Origin: Pomphorhynchus laevis
Taxonomy: Eukaryota; Acanthocephala; Palaeacanthocephala; Echinorhynchida; Pomphorhynchidae
NCBI GenBank assembly: GCA_012934845.2
Contig: WNNJ02001901.1
Coordinates: forward strand, 62,001 to 126,000
Direction of reading: 5' to 3'
Length of the DNA: 64,000 nt
This document shows, piece by piece, positions 1-10,652 of this stretch. Numbering within the stretch: position 1 is the first letter of the stretch; the number at the start of each line of letters is the position of its first letter. The notes beneath the pieces are model-generated. The model was not told where the DNA came from and searched no databases. It saw nothing but the letters and a program-made list of their open reading frames with translations. The translations under genes were made by a program, and so were the position numbers.

Positions 1-945
1 CTCCGCAAGACAGGCCCTCTCGAATGAATACTGGATCTCTAGATTTAGGTTCCAGCTGACCAGAGATGGGGCGAGCTTTGCTGACCTTAAACCTTCTCAG
101 TGTTCTTTTTGGAAGATATTCAAGAAAGAGAAGTCTGTCTGCTGGAAGGATAGGGCTGTGGGTTGGATTGAGAGTATCGACCTTGACAGAGTTTAGGAAG
201 AGTCAATATCCCTACATAATTATGGAGCCACTCAATCACCCCAACAAGTCCCGCCTTGGTGTGACTTCAGGAGTAGGGACTTATCTGTTACAAATATTTT
301 TTATTTCTGGGACCACTCCTGGGCACTTCTAAATCCGTCGCTCCACTATCTTCTCTGGTCTGTCAGCTTTTGACAGCCGATCAAAGAAGAGAAGTGGCCG
401 TCACAATGCTTTAAGCCTGACCATCCGATGTAGCCGGCATCAGTATTAGTCGTAGAATTTTTTTATCCAAGCATAGTCCGGTTTCAGGTCCTAAAAATCT
501 GCGACCCATTTCGATTCAAAACTCCATCATCTCTATTTTCGAAAACGCGCTTGCGTGTAAAATCTGCGATCACGTTAGTAGGCGAAATTTAATCCCACCA
601 GGTTTCCATGGTTCGTCAAAGGTCGCTCGGTCCATTAAGCAGTTGGTGAAGTGCATCAGTTCTGTCAGGAGAATAGTCATCAACTTGCTGTGGCTGTTTT
701 CCTTGACTTTCTGCTGCATTTGACCGCATCTCCATTCCCTTTGTGATCTCTTCTCTCAGGCCCCTCGGGTTGCCCTTTGAGAATTGTTAACAGGGTGGAG
801 ATATTGCTGTACACCAAGCGGTTATACTATGAAGACGACCCTGATGAGCGTCAGTTCTACCCTATTACGAGGGTGCCTCAAGGTTCCCCGCTTTCTCCTA
901 TTTTATATCTTGCTACCTCATTGTACTATTCAAGAATTTTAACGC
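1..945 (+). mobile_element. LINE family A, copy 1: linker and RT remnant
   Basis: This is a decayed non-LTR retrotransposon fragment. Read across frames it matches the better copy at 45998-47591: a linker (the segment around STRFQLTRD), then an RT entry block LRPISIQN near 500, an 'FHGS..ARS' block near 605, the RT core 'FLDF.AAFD' near 700, 'NRVEILLYTKR' near 790 and a 'PQGSPLSPILY' block near 875. The reading frame changes several times, so it cannot be translated as one protein. The window edge cuts the 5' side. Homology stops abruptly near 945, before the catalytic Asp box. The motifs suit the I/Jockey group, but I do not assign a clade. Host-encoded function is unlikely. Confidence 0.8.
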
Positions 946-1260
946 AGGTGCGTTAAAATTATGAAGTTCAGTTAATTATAAATTCAGTTAAAAATTATGA
1001 ATTCTGTTAAAAATTTTAAAATTCAGTTGAAAAATTTAAAATTCAGTTAAAATCGTGATTTAGCATAAGTTATATGCTCTCGACCAGATTAAAAACATAC
1101 GTCAGTACTAATGATTTTCATTTTAGATCTTTTAAATATAACAGAAAAAGTATCTCTTTTTAAGTTAGTTCGAACAAATAGTTTATAAATAATTCAAACA
1201 AACTATTTTTATACATAGTTCGAACAAATACATTATATATTACGACTGTAAAAGTTAGTT
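946..1260. repeat. AT-rich short tandem and interspersed repeats
   Basis: No gene is seen. From about 957 to 1055 a 16-22 bp motif built on 'aattcagttaaaaatt' recurs about five times with small changes. From about 1168 to 1235 the motif 'agttcgaacaaata' occurs twice, with a third degenerate form between. The block separates LINE A from the Penelope-like element. Confidence 0.6.
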
Positions 1261-1321
1261 ACTAAACAATTTTAATTTTAGATATTTTTAAATTTAACAA
1301 AAAGTTATAAATCCTGTGATA

Positions 1322-1700
1322 TTATTAATAGAAATTGCTTTGTAAGTAATACAGCAGACAAATGTTTTTCGCTAAATTTAAAATTTAACTGCAATACCGC
1401 ATGTGTAGTGTATCTAATACAGTGTACATGTTGATTGCAATATATTGGAAAATCATTTCAAATGTTAAAAACTAGGTTTAGGCAACACATATATAATATA
1501 CAGCATAATAGTCAAACTATATATCATAAACATATGAGATTAATAGGACATGATATTAAAAACTGTAAATTATTTATTTTGGAACATATTATCGAATAAA
1601 ACATTTCAATATTAAATCAAAAACTATTAGATAAAGAAGATTTTTGGATTAAAACGTTTAATTCTATGTACCCATAAGGATTAAATGACGTGGTACAAGG
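1322..1700 (+). pseudogene. GIY-YIG endonuclease domain of the Penelope-like element
   Basis: In one frame the translation runs through FNCNTACVVYLIQC, then LQYIGKS, LKTRFRQH, an H..H-rich helix, LEHIIE, and EDFWIKTFNSMYP followed by GLNDVVQG. This is the usual layout of Penelope-type GIY-YIG nucleases: the GIY-equivalent V-Y-L, the YIG motif, the catalytic Arg and His, a Glu in the following helix, and the FWI...PYGLND ending. The nuclease would cut target DNA to prime reverse transcription. It lies 1.4 kb upstream of the RT core on the same strand, which is the basis for the permuted order. A few stops interrupt it. Confidence 0.8.
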
Positions 1701-2009
1701 AATTGGCAGAAGTAGTATAATACATAATAAACAACTATATTATAATAATCCCGTTAAACGCAAGGCAAGAAGTGATGGCGATAAATGAAATAAGAAAAAT
1801 AGAGTTAAACATATTAAAAAAGATATGTATATAAATGAACAATTAGAAATATTAAAACAACTTTTAAGAGATAATAAGCTGAAAGATCTTTATGTAAATA
1901 TAAGAAGTTTTTTTAAAGATATCATATGCTCAATATATCAAAAATTAATTAACGACTATGATATGCTAAGTTGTATAATAGACAGTTATTGTATACAAAA
2001 TACTATAAT

Positions 2010-2285
2010 CGGACAATAAATGTTAATAATGACAATAAAAAATATGCACTAACCCTAAACTTCATTAATAAATGAATAGATAACATAAATATAGCCGGGA
2101 TTTAAAATAATTCCAAAAGTAAAGAAATAATAGGGTCAGATTTAAGTAAATATATTCCTAAAATAAGGTATAAACTTTTACCACCATTAGGACGAAAAAT
2201 TTGTAATTACAATAAAGAATTAAAATCAATATGTAACGATAATATTAGAAACATGCTATAAAGCGAATAGAAATATTAAAAATAT
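2010..2285 (+). pseudogene. N-terminal RT region of the Penelope-like element
   Basis: One frame reads YALTLNFINK, IDNINIAGI, then IPKIRYKLLPPLGRKICNYNK before losing coherence. From memory, Naiad-type RTs carry a conserved segment with an 'RI.YK...PI...I.NYNK' pattern upstream of RT motif 1, and this matches it. It joins the nuclease side to the RT side and supports one original ORF. Homology ends where the inverted fragments start. Confidence 0.6.
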
Positions 2286-2760
2286 TTGACGCTTCTATTA
2301 ATTCAATTTTATTCTTATATTTTTGGTGAATTTTTGTTAAATAGGCGCTTTTGTTTTTATAACATATGTAAATATATTTACAATTTTTTAATTGGAAATA
2401 AATTTGAAATTTTTCAAATTTATTTAATGTTTCTAACGCCTTATTAATAACAGCTAAATCTAAATTTGTATAAATCTCTAATTTGAAAATTTATTCATCT
2501 TGCGTGTTCTAAAAGTTCTCTTATTGGATTCATACTGAAATGGTGTTCTTTATTAATATTAAAAAATTGATGTACATTTAAAAGTACATTTTTGGATTTA
2601 TTAATCAAGCATTCTATTAATTCAATTTAATCCATATATTTATATTAACTTAATGGATTAATTTTTTTAGATATGCGTTATAGTTATTATAACATATATA
2701 TGTATAGCTATTTTGGTATATAAGATTAATTAATTTTTTTAATGTATCTAAGAAGATATG
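2283..2760 (-). repeat. Two inverted partial copies of the Penelope RT segment
   Basis: The reverse complement of about 2283-2590 matches the plus-strand stretch near 3340-3600. It includes 'HHFSMNPIRELLEHAR', compared with 'HYFSINSTKEFLEHTK' in the plus copy. The reverse complement of about 2600-2750 matches 3465-3597 even more closely. The two pieces lie head to tail on the minus strand inside the plus-strand element. Penelope-like elements often integrate as partial tandem and inverted copies, so this fits the family. Confidence 0.75.
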
Positions 2761-3120
2761 TATCTCGAAAAAGATGTTCTATTTTTAAATAATTTGGATT
2801 TACCAAATATTCAATCAATATTTATTCTACAAAAGAATTTTTAGAACACAAGAAGATAAATTTTCAAAATATAAATGCTAACTATATTATATAGATATTA
2901 ATATTTCAAATTATTAAATACTGAATATTTATATTCTAATATAAATACTAAATCTCAATACAAATTTTGATTTGGCAGATATTTAAGAAGCATTAGAAAA
3001 ATAATTAACATTATATTCGGAATGTGCTTACGATTTTAGATATAATAACTATAGTGTTGTTATTATTATAGCGTAGTAACAAACTTTAAGCTTAGAAACA
3101 ATTATTACAAGTCACTGTTC

Positions 3121-4202
3121 TATAATGGATAAAAAGGGTATAAAAGTTGAATCAGAAAATAAAACTATACCTATATTATATTGGAATCCAAAATTACATA
3201 AAAATCTAATAAAACCTAGGTTCATATGTAATGCGTTTAAATGTACATTAAAACCACTTTCTGTCTATATGAATAAAATACTTAAAGTAATTAAAGCACA
3301 TTTTAAAAAATATTGCAAGGTAATCGAAATTAATACTGGTATAAAACACTATTTCAGTATTAATTCTACAAAAGAATTTTTAGAACACACAAAAGGAATA
3401 AATTTTCAGAATATAAATACGTACGACTTTAAACAAATCTAGATTTAGCAGATATTAAAGCGTTAGTAAAATTAATTAATCTTATATTCGGAAAAAGATA
3501 TACATATATATGTTATAATAACTATAACGCCTATCTAACAAAAATTAAACCATCAAGTAAATATAAATATATGGATAAAATTGAATTAATAGAATCCTTA
3601 AATATTTTGATAAATCAAAATTATTTAAAAGTAGGGACATCTATATTTAGACAACTAAAAGGTGTTCCAATGGGTGGTAATAGTAGCCCAATTATAGCTT
3701 ACTTATTTTTAAGCTTAAGAGAATATGAATTTGTTCATAACTTTTTTAAAGAATAAATCTAAACAATATAAATATATGAAATATATGTTTCGATACATTG
3801 ATGATATATGTGCATTTAACTCTAACAATTTTTATTCAATAAGCGAACAAATTTATCCAAAAAGCCTTATCCTTAACAAAACCAATATTAATGATAAAGA
3901 AGGTGTATATCTAGATATGAACATTAAATTAACATTAACTAAAACTACTATTAATTTATATCGTAAAGATGACATATTTAAATTTACAAGAAACATATTT
4001 TTGCATGAGCATTCATGCATACCATATAATATAAAATATAATACATTAAATAATAAAATTTTAAGAATTGCAACAATATGTAATGATATTGGCTTTCTTC
4101 AAAATCATTTAAATAATTTCATGAATACATATTTTAAACGAGGTTACCATAAAAATTCAATCAAACAGAAAATCGAAGTCTATAAACCAACACAATATTA
4201 TT
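3121..4202 (+). pseudogene. Reverse transcriptase core of the Penelope-like element
   Basis: The segments in order are: IPILYWNPKLHK and PRFICN (3170-3230), the entry motif typical of Penelope RTs; KHYFSINSTKEFLEH (3345-3400); a helix ending 'LKVGTSIFRQLKGVPMGGNSSP' (3630-3690), where GVPMGG is RT motif 4; and FRYIDDICAFN (3790-3820), the catalytic F-x-Y-x-D-D box. A thumb region with LDMNIKLT and H.HSCIPY follows, to 4202. It spans three overlapping frames. The end near 'GYHKNSIKQKIEVYK' matches the usual end of the RT with no nuclease after it. Confidence 0.85.
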
Positions 4203-5654
4203 AAAAAAAATTTCTTTTAATCTGAAAATTTATATTGATGGATAATATGCTTGGTATTAGAATAATTTCACAAATTGCTTCAGAGGAAATATGTCATTAG
4301 AATGTATTTTGCCCCTTTGCTATGCTGGGTCGACGAATAGGGGCCGGAACATAGCAGTTTCTCCTGATTACCTAATTATTATTCTGATGCATCGCCTATT
4401 ATTAATAAGTCAATTTATAAAAAAAATAAATTTTAAATTTCAACTTTATTTTATGGTATAAAATGCGTAGACTCAGATAGCTGAACTGATCTAACTCTAC
4501 ATATTCTCTCGGTGATTACATTTATATTTATTAATATTTATTATGCATCAATAATTCATCATACCCATATTCAGTAATTATAAAAGGACATAGATAACAT
4601 ATGCTGATTTACTTGTTTTTAGAGCGTAATAGCAAGATTTCGTGCTGTATACTATTTATTTAAATGCCCTTATGATAATCGTTTACTATCTGACGGCCGC
4701 TTAAAAGTTGATTAAACTTTTGCTAATCAATTGTTTTATAATTTTACAAATACTTCGACAGAATTGCGATTTTCGAATTGCTAATATTTAATCTTTGGGG
4801 AAATGACACGTCAAATGTAACTTAAATAACAAATGGTAACACGTTCACAAGTAAAATATATAGAATGAGTATGTTTTCCCCAGACCAATTAACCGTAGAC
4901 TAAATAATCCTCGACAGCAAGACAAGTGATTAAGATAACTTAGCAAACTTAGCAAATCATGTGAATGATCCGGAGCAAACAGAGTTGCATAACGAAGACG
5001 AGTATGCAAGCTAATCTACATCTATATAGTATAGATGTCAAATATTTTCAAGTAAGCTTGAAGATTTGCAATTTTCTGGGCAATAATCTGATTTTCTACG
5101 TATCACCACCGTCACTTTTGCAACATTTCTGTGCGAAAAATACTATATGCAGAAGTATTAAGAGCGGAATCGGATAAATGTCTTTATATTTAAGTAAAAC
5201 AGTACCATTGTTTTAAATATCCATATATGCATTTCGAATGCATTTAGATCGTTTGTTCACTGATTTAATTATTGTTTGAACATGAGATAATGGAATAAAA
5301 ATGTGTTTCGTAAAAAATAGTCGATTTTTCGATAGTTGCTGCATATGTGACAATCATGATGGTTAAGAATATTTGTCCTGAAGGACATCAGAATAATGAT
5401 GATAGGCCATAATGATAATGATGTTACTATCATCATGACAATATCAGTTAAATATTTGTTCTGAAGGACATATGCAATAATGATGATATGCCATAATGTC
5501 AGTATCAATTAATATCTGTTAACTGTCAATATCAGTTAGCTATCAAAATTTGACGAATTTTTAATTTTTTGTTAATTTAACAGTGACCAGAACATTATTT
5601 GAACAAATACTGGTAAAATATATAAATATTATGTGTATTTAATGACAGCCAGCC
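4203..5654. other. Intergenic AT-rich stretch with small repeats
   Basis: No coding region is recognised. Three structures are present. A short GC-rich patch at 4311-4357 can form a pseudoknot (see findings). The segment 4366-4455 resembles one at 26403-26475 and may belong to the Penelope 3' end. At about 5355-5510 a 90-bp unit holding 'ttgt.ctgaaggacat' and 'aataatgatgat...gccataatg' occurs twice in imperfect tandem. The 60-80-residue ORFs in this stretch show no family features. Confidence 0.5.
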
Positions 5655-6024
5655 CTTAGTTGCAGTTGACCTACTGTTTACATACGCTTGGCCCGTTTCA
5701 GGGACCATCTTGCTCTCTTTAGGACATTCTTGAATATATTCAAGTCAAATTCAGAAGGCAAGTTAACTGAAATGGTAAAACCCAGGTATCTTGCTCAATG
5801 TGTAAACTAGAGAGTGGTTGAATCGTCATAATGGAGAAGAAGGTTGAGATTGCCAATCTCTTGAACTTTTCTTTCGTATTGCAGATGTGTCATGACCTGC
5901 GTTTTTGGAAAATTAAGACAGAGATTGAATGATGCTAACTGGACGTTCAACTTAACAAGAAATAGCTGATTTTGAGACAATATATTTACACGTTTCTTGA
6001 AAACAGGACGGTAGTATCATCATG
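5655..6024 (-). mobile_element. LINE family A-like fragment (RT thumb)
   Basis: Read on the minus strand, this matches the LINE A copy at 62240-62570. It shares the segment encoding a 'VKYLGFTV' equivalent ('taaaacccaggtatcttgctc' on the plus strand against 'gaaccccaggtattttactc'), the 'LKRL..SAL' equivalent ('ccaatctcttgaac'), and the region just after the catalytic Asp box ('gaaaacaggacggtagtatcatca'). It is more diverged than the other A copies. The match ends at about 6024, exactly where the minisatellite begins. Confidence 0.65.
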
Positions 6025-6095
6025 ACAACCTCACGACAAACTCACGACAACCTCACGACAACCTCATGACAACCTCACGACAACCTTACGATAAA
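6025..6095. repeat. 11-bp minisatellite
   Basis: The unit 'acaacctcacg' repeats about six times with single-base variants, and two degenerate units follow to about 6125. It starts at the break point of the LINE A fragment. It has no spacers and is not a CRISPR array. Confidence 0.8.
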
Positions 6096-6306
6096 ATTAC
6101 GGTAGGTAATCTTACGACAACCGTACTGTTGTGAAACTTGACAGTTTTGACAGCTATTTCATAATACGATAGAATTGCTTGACTAGTTACCGGGATTATA
6201 TGACAATTAATCAAACCTACTTTACATCAACTTCCGCGTACGAGTTACTTTAGGACGAGAAGTACGAAACATAAAGTACATAACATACAATCATTGGACA
6301 TTCATA

Positions 6307-7262
6307 GTGAAGCTGACAATGACGAAAATAACGGTGGCAAACAAGCGCAATCGCAGAAAGCAGCGTGTCCCTGACCAAACAGTGCAATATTATGAAAAAC
6401 AGGTGGCTTGCGATCAAAAGGATTGTCAATGCTGGAGCAACTTTGTTTACCCTATTGAATATCAGGCAGTGAGCAGTGGCCATTTCACGTGTGGGCTCTG
6501 CGCAACATGAACTCCGAGCACAAATTGATAATCTCAGAAATCAGATCACAAAGTTGATTTCATCATCTTCTTCAAAACCTCACCAATCGAATCACTTGGC
6601 ATTGAATATACCCTGCCTTTCCTCAGAAGATACTTTATGTACACCTATCATTTGGTCGAGAGATACTAGCGAACAGGCTCGGTCGATTCGCATCTGGACA
6701 AGAGGCAGTAAGCACTCACGCATGTGCGGTACATTGACCGAAGAGGTTCACCAGAGCATTTCCAAGATATTGACCGAAGAGGTTCACCAGAGCATTTCCC
6801 GCAGGCCAAGAATTGATCTTCCCATGTGTCAAAGAATTCAGTGATTGGATTCGCCCTTGCCGCTCTATGATCTCCGTGAAAACCAAAGCTCACCCCGCTT
6901 ATTCTCTGGATACTCGTTTAGTCCAAAACGAGAAACTGCGTGATCAACCCGAATCGATTGATGGTTCTACTGCCAGTTTCTCAAATAGCACGCGTTCTAT
7001 AGAACCGGACTCACAATCAACTGCAAAAACATCTGGAAATCAAGTAGTGGCGACAAGTCGTGAGTGGGTTGCACTTGCTGATGCTGATGGCCCCAAAGTG
7101 TCTGGAGATTTGACGGCAAACAGTTGCGATGATCGGGAAGAGCAAAGTTTATTGCATATTCGTAATCCTCACAACTTTAGTTCAAGTCACATTATGACTG
7201 GTAAACCAAAAAAGCGAATCAATCGGGTAAAGCGCGTAGCGCCTCGCGAAATCGATGCCTAA
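6307..7262 (+). pseudogene. LINE B ORF1, N-terminal zinc-finger protein
   Basis: The start reads MTKITVANKRNRRK and is strongly basic. It is followed by VACDQKDCQCW and FTCGLC, a C-x4-C-x21-C-x2-C finger. A frame change just after CGLC leads to QHELRAQIDNLRNQITKL, a likely coiled coil. A low-complexity region follows, in which a 36-bp unit (LTEEVHQSIS) is tandemly duplicated at about 6734-6800. The finger matches those at 24593-24680 and 29309-29404. ORF1 proteins of such LINEs bind the element RNA. The role here is inferred from position and composition. Confidence 0.7.
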
Positions 7263-7670
7263 TCCTTCAGAATGTTCCTGAAACTCCATCATCATCCACC
7301 ACGCAGATAAGAATGGACGCAGATTTAGACCAGGTACATTCCGTACTAACTCAGATATGCGCAGGCGAGAGCCGCGACTTTGTCGGACAAATTAAGATGC
7401 TTGGTCTATATCGTTTAGGTAAGCGGTTGGATTTCCCGAGGTTGTTAAAGGTGGTATTTGAAACTAATTAACATTCTGGATTCGTGATGTCTGTTTCGAA
7501 CAAATTGCGTGGTGATAAAGTTCGTATCCGTCCTGATTATTCGATGGTGGCAAGAATCATGATAAGGGAAGCTAGGATTGAGTTGAATCGTCGCATTTTG
7601 GAGGGAGAAGATAACCTAGTTATTCGGAATTTTCGAGTTGTCCGGAACAGGCCGTTTGTGCGTTGGCGTG
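7262..7670 (+). pseudogene. LINE B ORF1, C-terminal RNA-binding-like part
   Basis: One frame reads DADLDQVHSVLTQI, then LYRLGKRLDFPRLLKVVF. After a frame change it continues with LRGDKVRIRPDYSM and ends with NLVIRNFRVVRNR. The same order occurs in the copy near 25784-26220 (MFRLGRK..HPRLLKVVL ... RNFRVCQHKPFVRW) and, more loosely, in LINE C ORF1 (FIRLNK ... PPLLKIVF). This looks like the RRM-like C-terminal domain of CR1-type ORF1 proteins. The assignment is inference. Confidence 0.6.
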
Positions 7671-7739
7671 CACTCGTAATGAGGGTGATCTCATTTGCTT
7701 CGATTGTTTTATTCCGTATGCTGATGTGCATTCTCGGGG

Positions 7740-10571
7740 GTGCACGTCTCAACGTGCTCCTATCATTGGCTACACTAATATTCGTAGTTTAATTTCGAAT
7801 CTTGATGACGTTAGAGTTTGGACGCATTCTATGCATACAGATGTGTTGGATATTTCTGAGACGTGGTTACACGATGCCATTCTTGATAACGTAGTATCTA
7901 TTCCAGGTTATCAATTGTTACGTTCAGATAGATGCCCTCCTAAGAGGGGGTGGTGGAGTAGCACTTTATGTTCAGGATAGGAACGTTATTAGCAAAATAG
8001 TAAGATACTCAAATGGAGAAGGAACTTGTGAGTGCTTAATAGTTGATCTTATTATATATAGCCTCCACGTTTCATTGGGTGTTCTTTATCGAACACCCAA
8101 ATCAGCCATTTTAGATGATGAGCTCATGCATATTTTAACTAGAGCTTGTAGTAGGCGTGATCACTCGTTCATCTTAGTTGGTGATTTTAATCTACCGACC
8201 AAGATGGCAACAGTATTATTGGTAACTGTTTCCGTGAGGATAAGAATCTATGGGAGTTCTTGGTATGTAATCAATTACTTATTCAGCATGTATCTGCTCC
8301 TACTAGATTTGGCACTGATAGAGTACGTTCTATACTTGATCTTGTATTTTCTCAAAGTGATGGTCAGATATGTGACCTATCCCATAATCCTCTAATAGGA
8401 GGACGTGATCACTGTGTTTTGGTGTTTAAGCTGACTATAGCTCCAGATATTCTTGCAATCGATGCCGAACCTTCATTGACGAAGATATCATGGTATAATG
8501 TTGATGTTGAGATTTTACAACAGTTTGTGTCCTCGTTAAACTTTGAGTGTGGTGATGTTGGAAGCCAGGAACGTTGGCACTTCATTCAAGATTTACTAAT
8601 TCGTATATCTGATTATTTTGCTCCGCGTAGATTAATACGTAAAACTGCTCATAAGAAGCCTCCGTGGTTTGACAGTAGTCTACGTGAAACTCTCAAAAGA
8701 CGCAAAACTTTGTTCAGAAAGTGTAAGCACACAGGTAATTTGATTACTCAATTCAAACTTGCTCGTAATGCATATAAACGCCTCATAATTAAGAAACGTA
8801 TGAAGTATGAAGACCAAATTGTGCAATCTTTTAATAGCTCGCCCAAACGCTTTTGGTCATATGTTAGTCAAAGTAGCGTACTTATTGTGCAATCACTAGA
8901 TTATCATCAAACGGTAAGTTGCTTGATTTCCCTTCTGACGTTGCTAATGAGTTTGCTAATGCATTTGATCTGCATAATGCTAGTTCGAACATAGAAGATA
9001 GTGTTCAGTCAGTCAGTTTTCCTACATGCATTAGTGCTCCCATTGTATTCAATATAGATGATGTGGCTTGGAGGTTATCACATTTGTCCGCATCTACTCA
9101 GGGTGTTGAGTCAACATTTGGCTCCTTCGGTTACTAGCTTGTTTCAGGCATCTCTGGATAGCATGAAGGTACCGTTTGAATGGAAGAGTGCGATAGTGGC
9201 TTCGGTATTCAAAAAGGGTGACCCGCGGATAGCAGACAACTATCGAGCTATAAGTCGTACAAGTCATTTGGGTAAGGTACTGGAAAGGATCATCCACGAA
9301 CATATATTCAGACACTTGAGCATATCAGGTCAGCATAGCTTTATGCAACATGGCTTCAGAAAAGGACGTTCTTGCTTTACCAACCTTTTGTCTGTCCATG
9401 AGGCCTGGATTGAATCCATGTCTCAAGGACAGGCAGTTGACGTTATTCTGTTCGATTTTAGTCGTGCGTTTGATCGTGTTCCTCATAGTCTCCTCATTCA
9501 AACAGTGGCCAGCTACGGCATTAATAGCTCAGTTACATGATGAATTAGAGATTTTCTATCTAACAGATCTTTCAGAGTACGAGTTGGTAGTACCCTATCC
9601 TTACCACATTTAATTACGTCAGGAGTTTCTCAGGTTCTGTACCAGGACATTTATTGTTTAACATGCTCATAAACAGTTTACTTACACAGCTCTTTCGTCC
9701 GTGCTTAGCCTTTGCTGACTACATCAAAATCTGGTGTGAGGTCATATCTGTAGATGACCATATCCGCTTACAGCGTGACATTGACAGGGTTTATACATGA
9801 AGTGTTAATGAAGCGTTAACACATGAACGTTAACACATGTTAACGCTTCATGTTCATGAAGCGTTAACACATTCGTCTCGGCAGGTCCAATGTGTCTTTC
9901 TTGTATAGTGTCGGGACATATAGTATCTTTCGACAAATCAGGTTCGTGATCTTGGCATACTTATGCAATCGTCACTTAAAACTAGAATGGATACTGAAAG
10001 ACGTTGCGGTTCAGCAAGGAAGATGATTTATCTAATTAAAACTTGTTTCTTGTCAATATATCATCAGTGCTTTGCTCGGCTATATAATGCGTTTGTTCGT
10101 CCCCATATCGAATATGCTATCCAGGCATAATTCCCTTCTACAAGTGGTGAAATGAGGGATTTGGAGAGAATTCTACGTCGTGGTAGCAAGCTCGTTCGAG
10201 GATGTAAAATGATTAGTTATAGCGATCGTTTAACTTCAATAGGCATGATATCAGCGCAAGCCAGACTACTCGTTCTGGATCTGTGTGCGATGTGGTCTAT
10301 AATAAAGGGGATAGATGGCTACTTAAGTAAATGTGTTGAATTGAATGTCAGACAAAGTCGCAGGGGTCATTCTCTCGCGTTACGCGCAAGACAAATGGGA
10401 AGGTCTACAATGGTATCGCGATTATCACGCAGAGTGAGAAAGTTGTGGAACGCATTGCCTCACGACATCATGACTACGTCATCATTGAGCCAATTCAAAG
10501 CTATTGTCAACACTTGGATAAGACACGCTGATCAAGGCAACATTGGAAGTTCTTATCCTTGGTTTGCTTGA
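7740..10571 (+). pseudogene. LINE B ORF2, endonuclease plus reverse transcriptase
   Basis: Endonuclease motifs are YTNIRSLISNLDDV (7770), ISETWLHD (7850), GVLYRTPKS (8075), LVGDFNLP (8175) and GGRDHCVLVFK (8398). The linker holds KKPPWFDSSLRE (8655). RT motifs are FEWKSAIVASVFKKGD and YRAISRTSHLGK (9175-9275), HGFRKGRSC (9350), ILFDFSRAFDRVPHSLL (9445) and a decayed GVSQ box (9620). The catalytic region reads FADYIKIW, so one catalytic Asp is lost. The C-terminal part (10152-10571) is open for 139 codons and ends near KLWNALPHDI. It is normal length for a CR1-type ORF2 (about 900-1000 residues) but has several frameshifts and stops. Confidence 0.8.
9797..9865. repeat. GTTAAC-rich inverted repeat inside LINE B
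   Basis: The segment alternates 'gaagcgttaacacatg' with its inverted form 'catgttaacgcttc' and then repeats 'tgaagcgttaacac'. It replaces the expected RT coding sequence just after the 'DIDRVYT' segment. It looks like a local templated inversion and duplication rather than a transposon, because it has no flanking duplication. Confidence 0.65.
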
Positions 10572-10604
10572 AATTGATATGTGCGTTTAATGTGTTGTAA
10601 TCTA

Positions 10605-10652
10605 CGATGAGCGAGCCAAACGGCCTTCTCGGTCAAAGCCCTATATATAATA
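10605..10652 (+). terminator. LINE B 3' end motif
   Basis: The sequence 'cgagccaaacggcc' followed by 'ttctcggtc' and an ATA-rich tail can form a stem-loop at the RNA 3' end. A matching 'cgagcgaaacggc' lies at the 3' end of the other B copy (28142). In CR1-type LINEs the RT is thought to recognise such an end. Confidence 0.5.

Larger units (their letters stand above)
1322..4202 (+). mobile_element. Penelope-like retroelement, Naiad-like order (GIY-YIG then RT), broken mosaic
   Basis: The parts read along the plus strand as a GIY-YIG nuclease (1322-1700), a basic linker (about 1750-2010), the N-terminal RT region (about 2010-2280) and the RT core (3121-4202). In classical Penelope elements the GIY-YIG nuclease is C-terminal. 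An N-terminal nuclease is the arrangement described for the Naiad and Chlamys groups. The middle (2283-2760) holds two partial copies in the opposite orientation, and 2760-3120 holds another plus-strand partial copy, so several copies are jumbled together. There are several in-frame stops, so the element is dead. No capsid or envelope genes are present. Confidence 0.8.

Noticed and set aside
1375-1700. In-frame TGA in the Penelope nuclease as selenocysteine, as reported for some Naiad elements
   Set aside because: The same domain also has TAA stops, and the TGA does not fall where the family has a Cys. Decay is the simpler reading.
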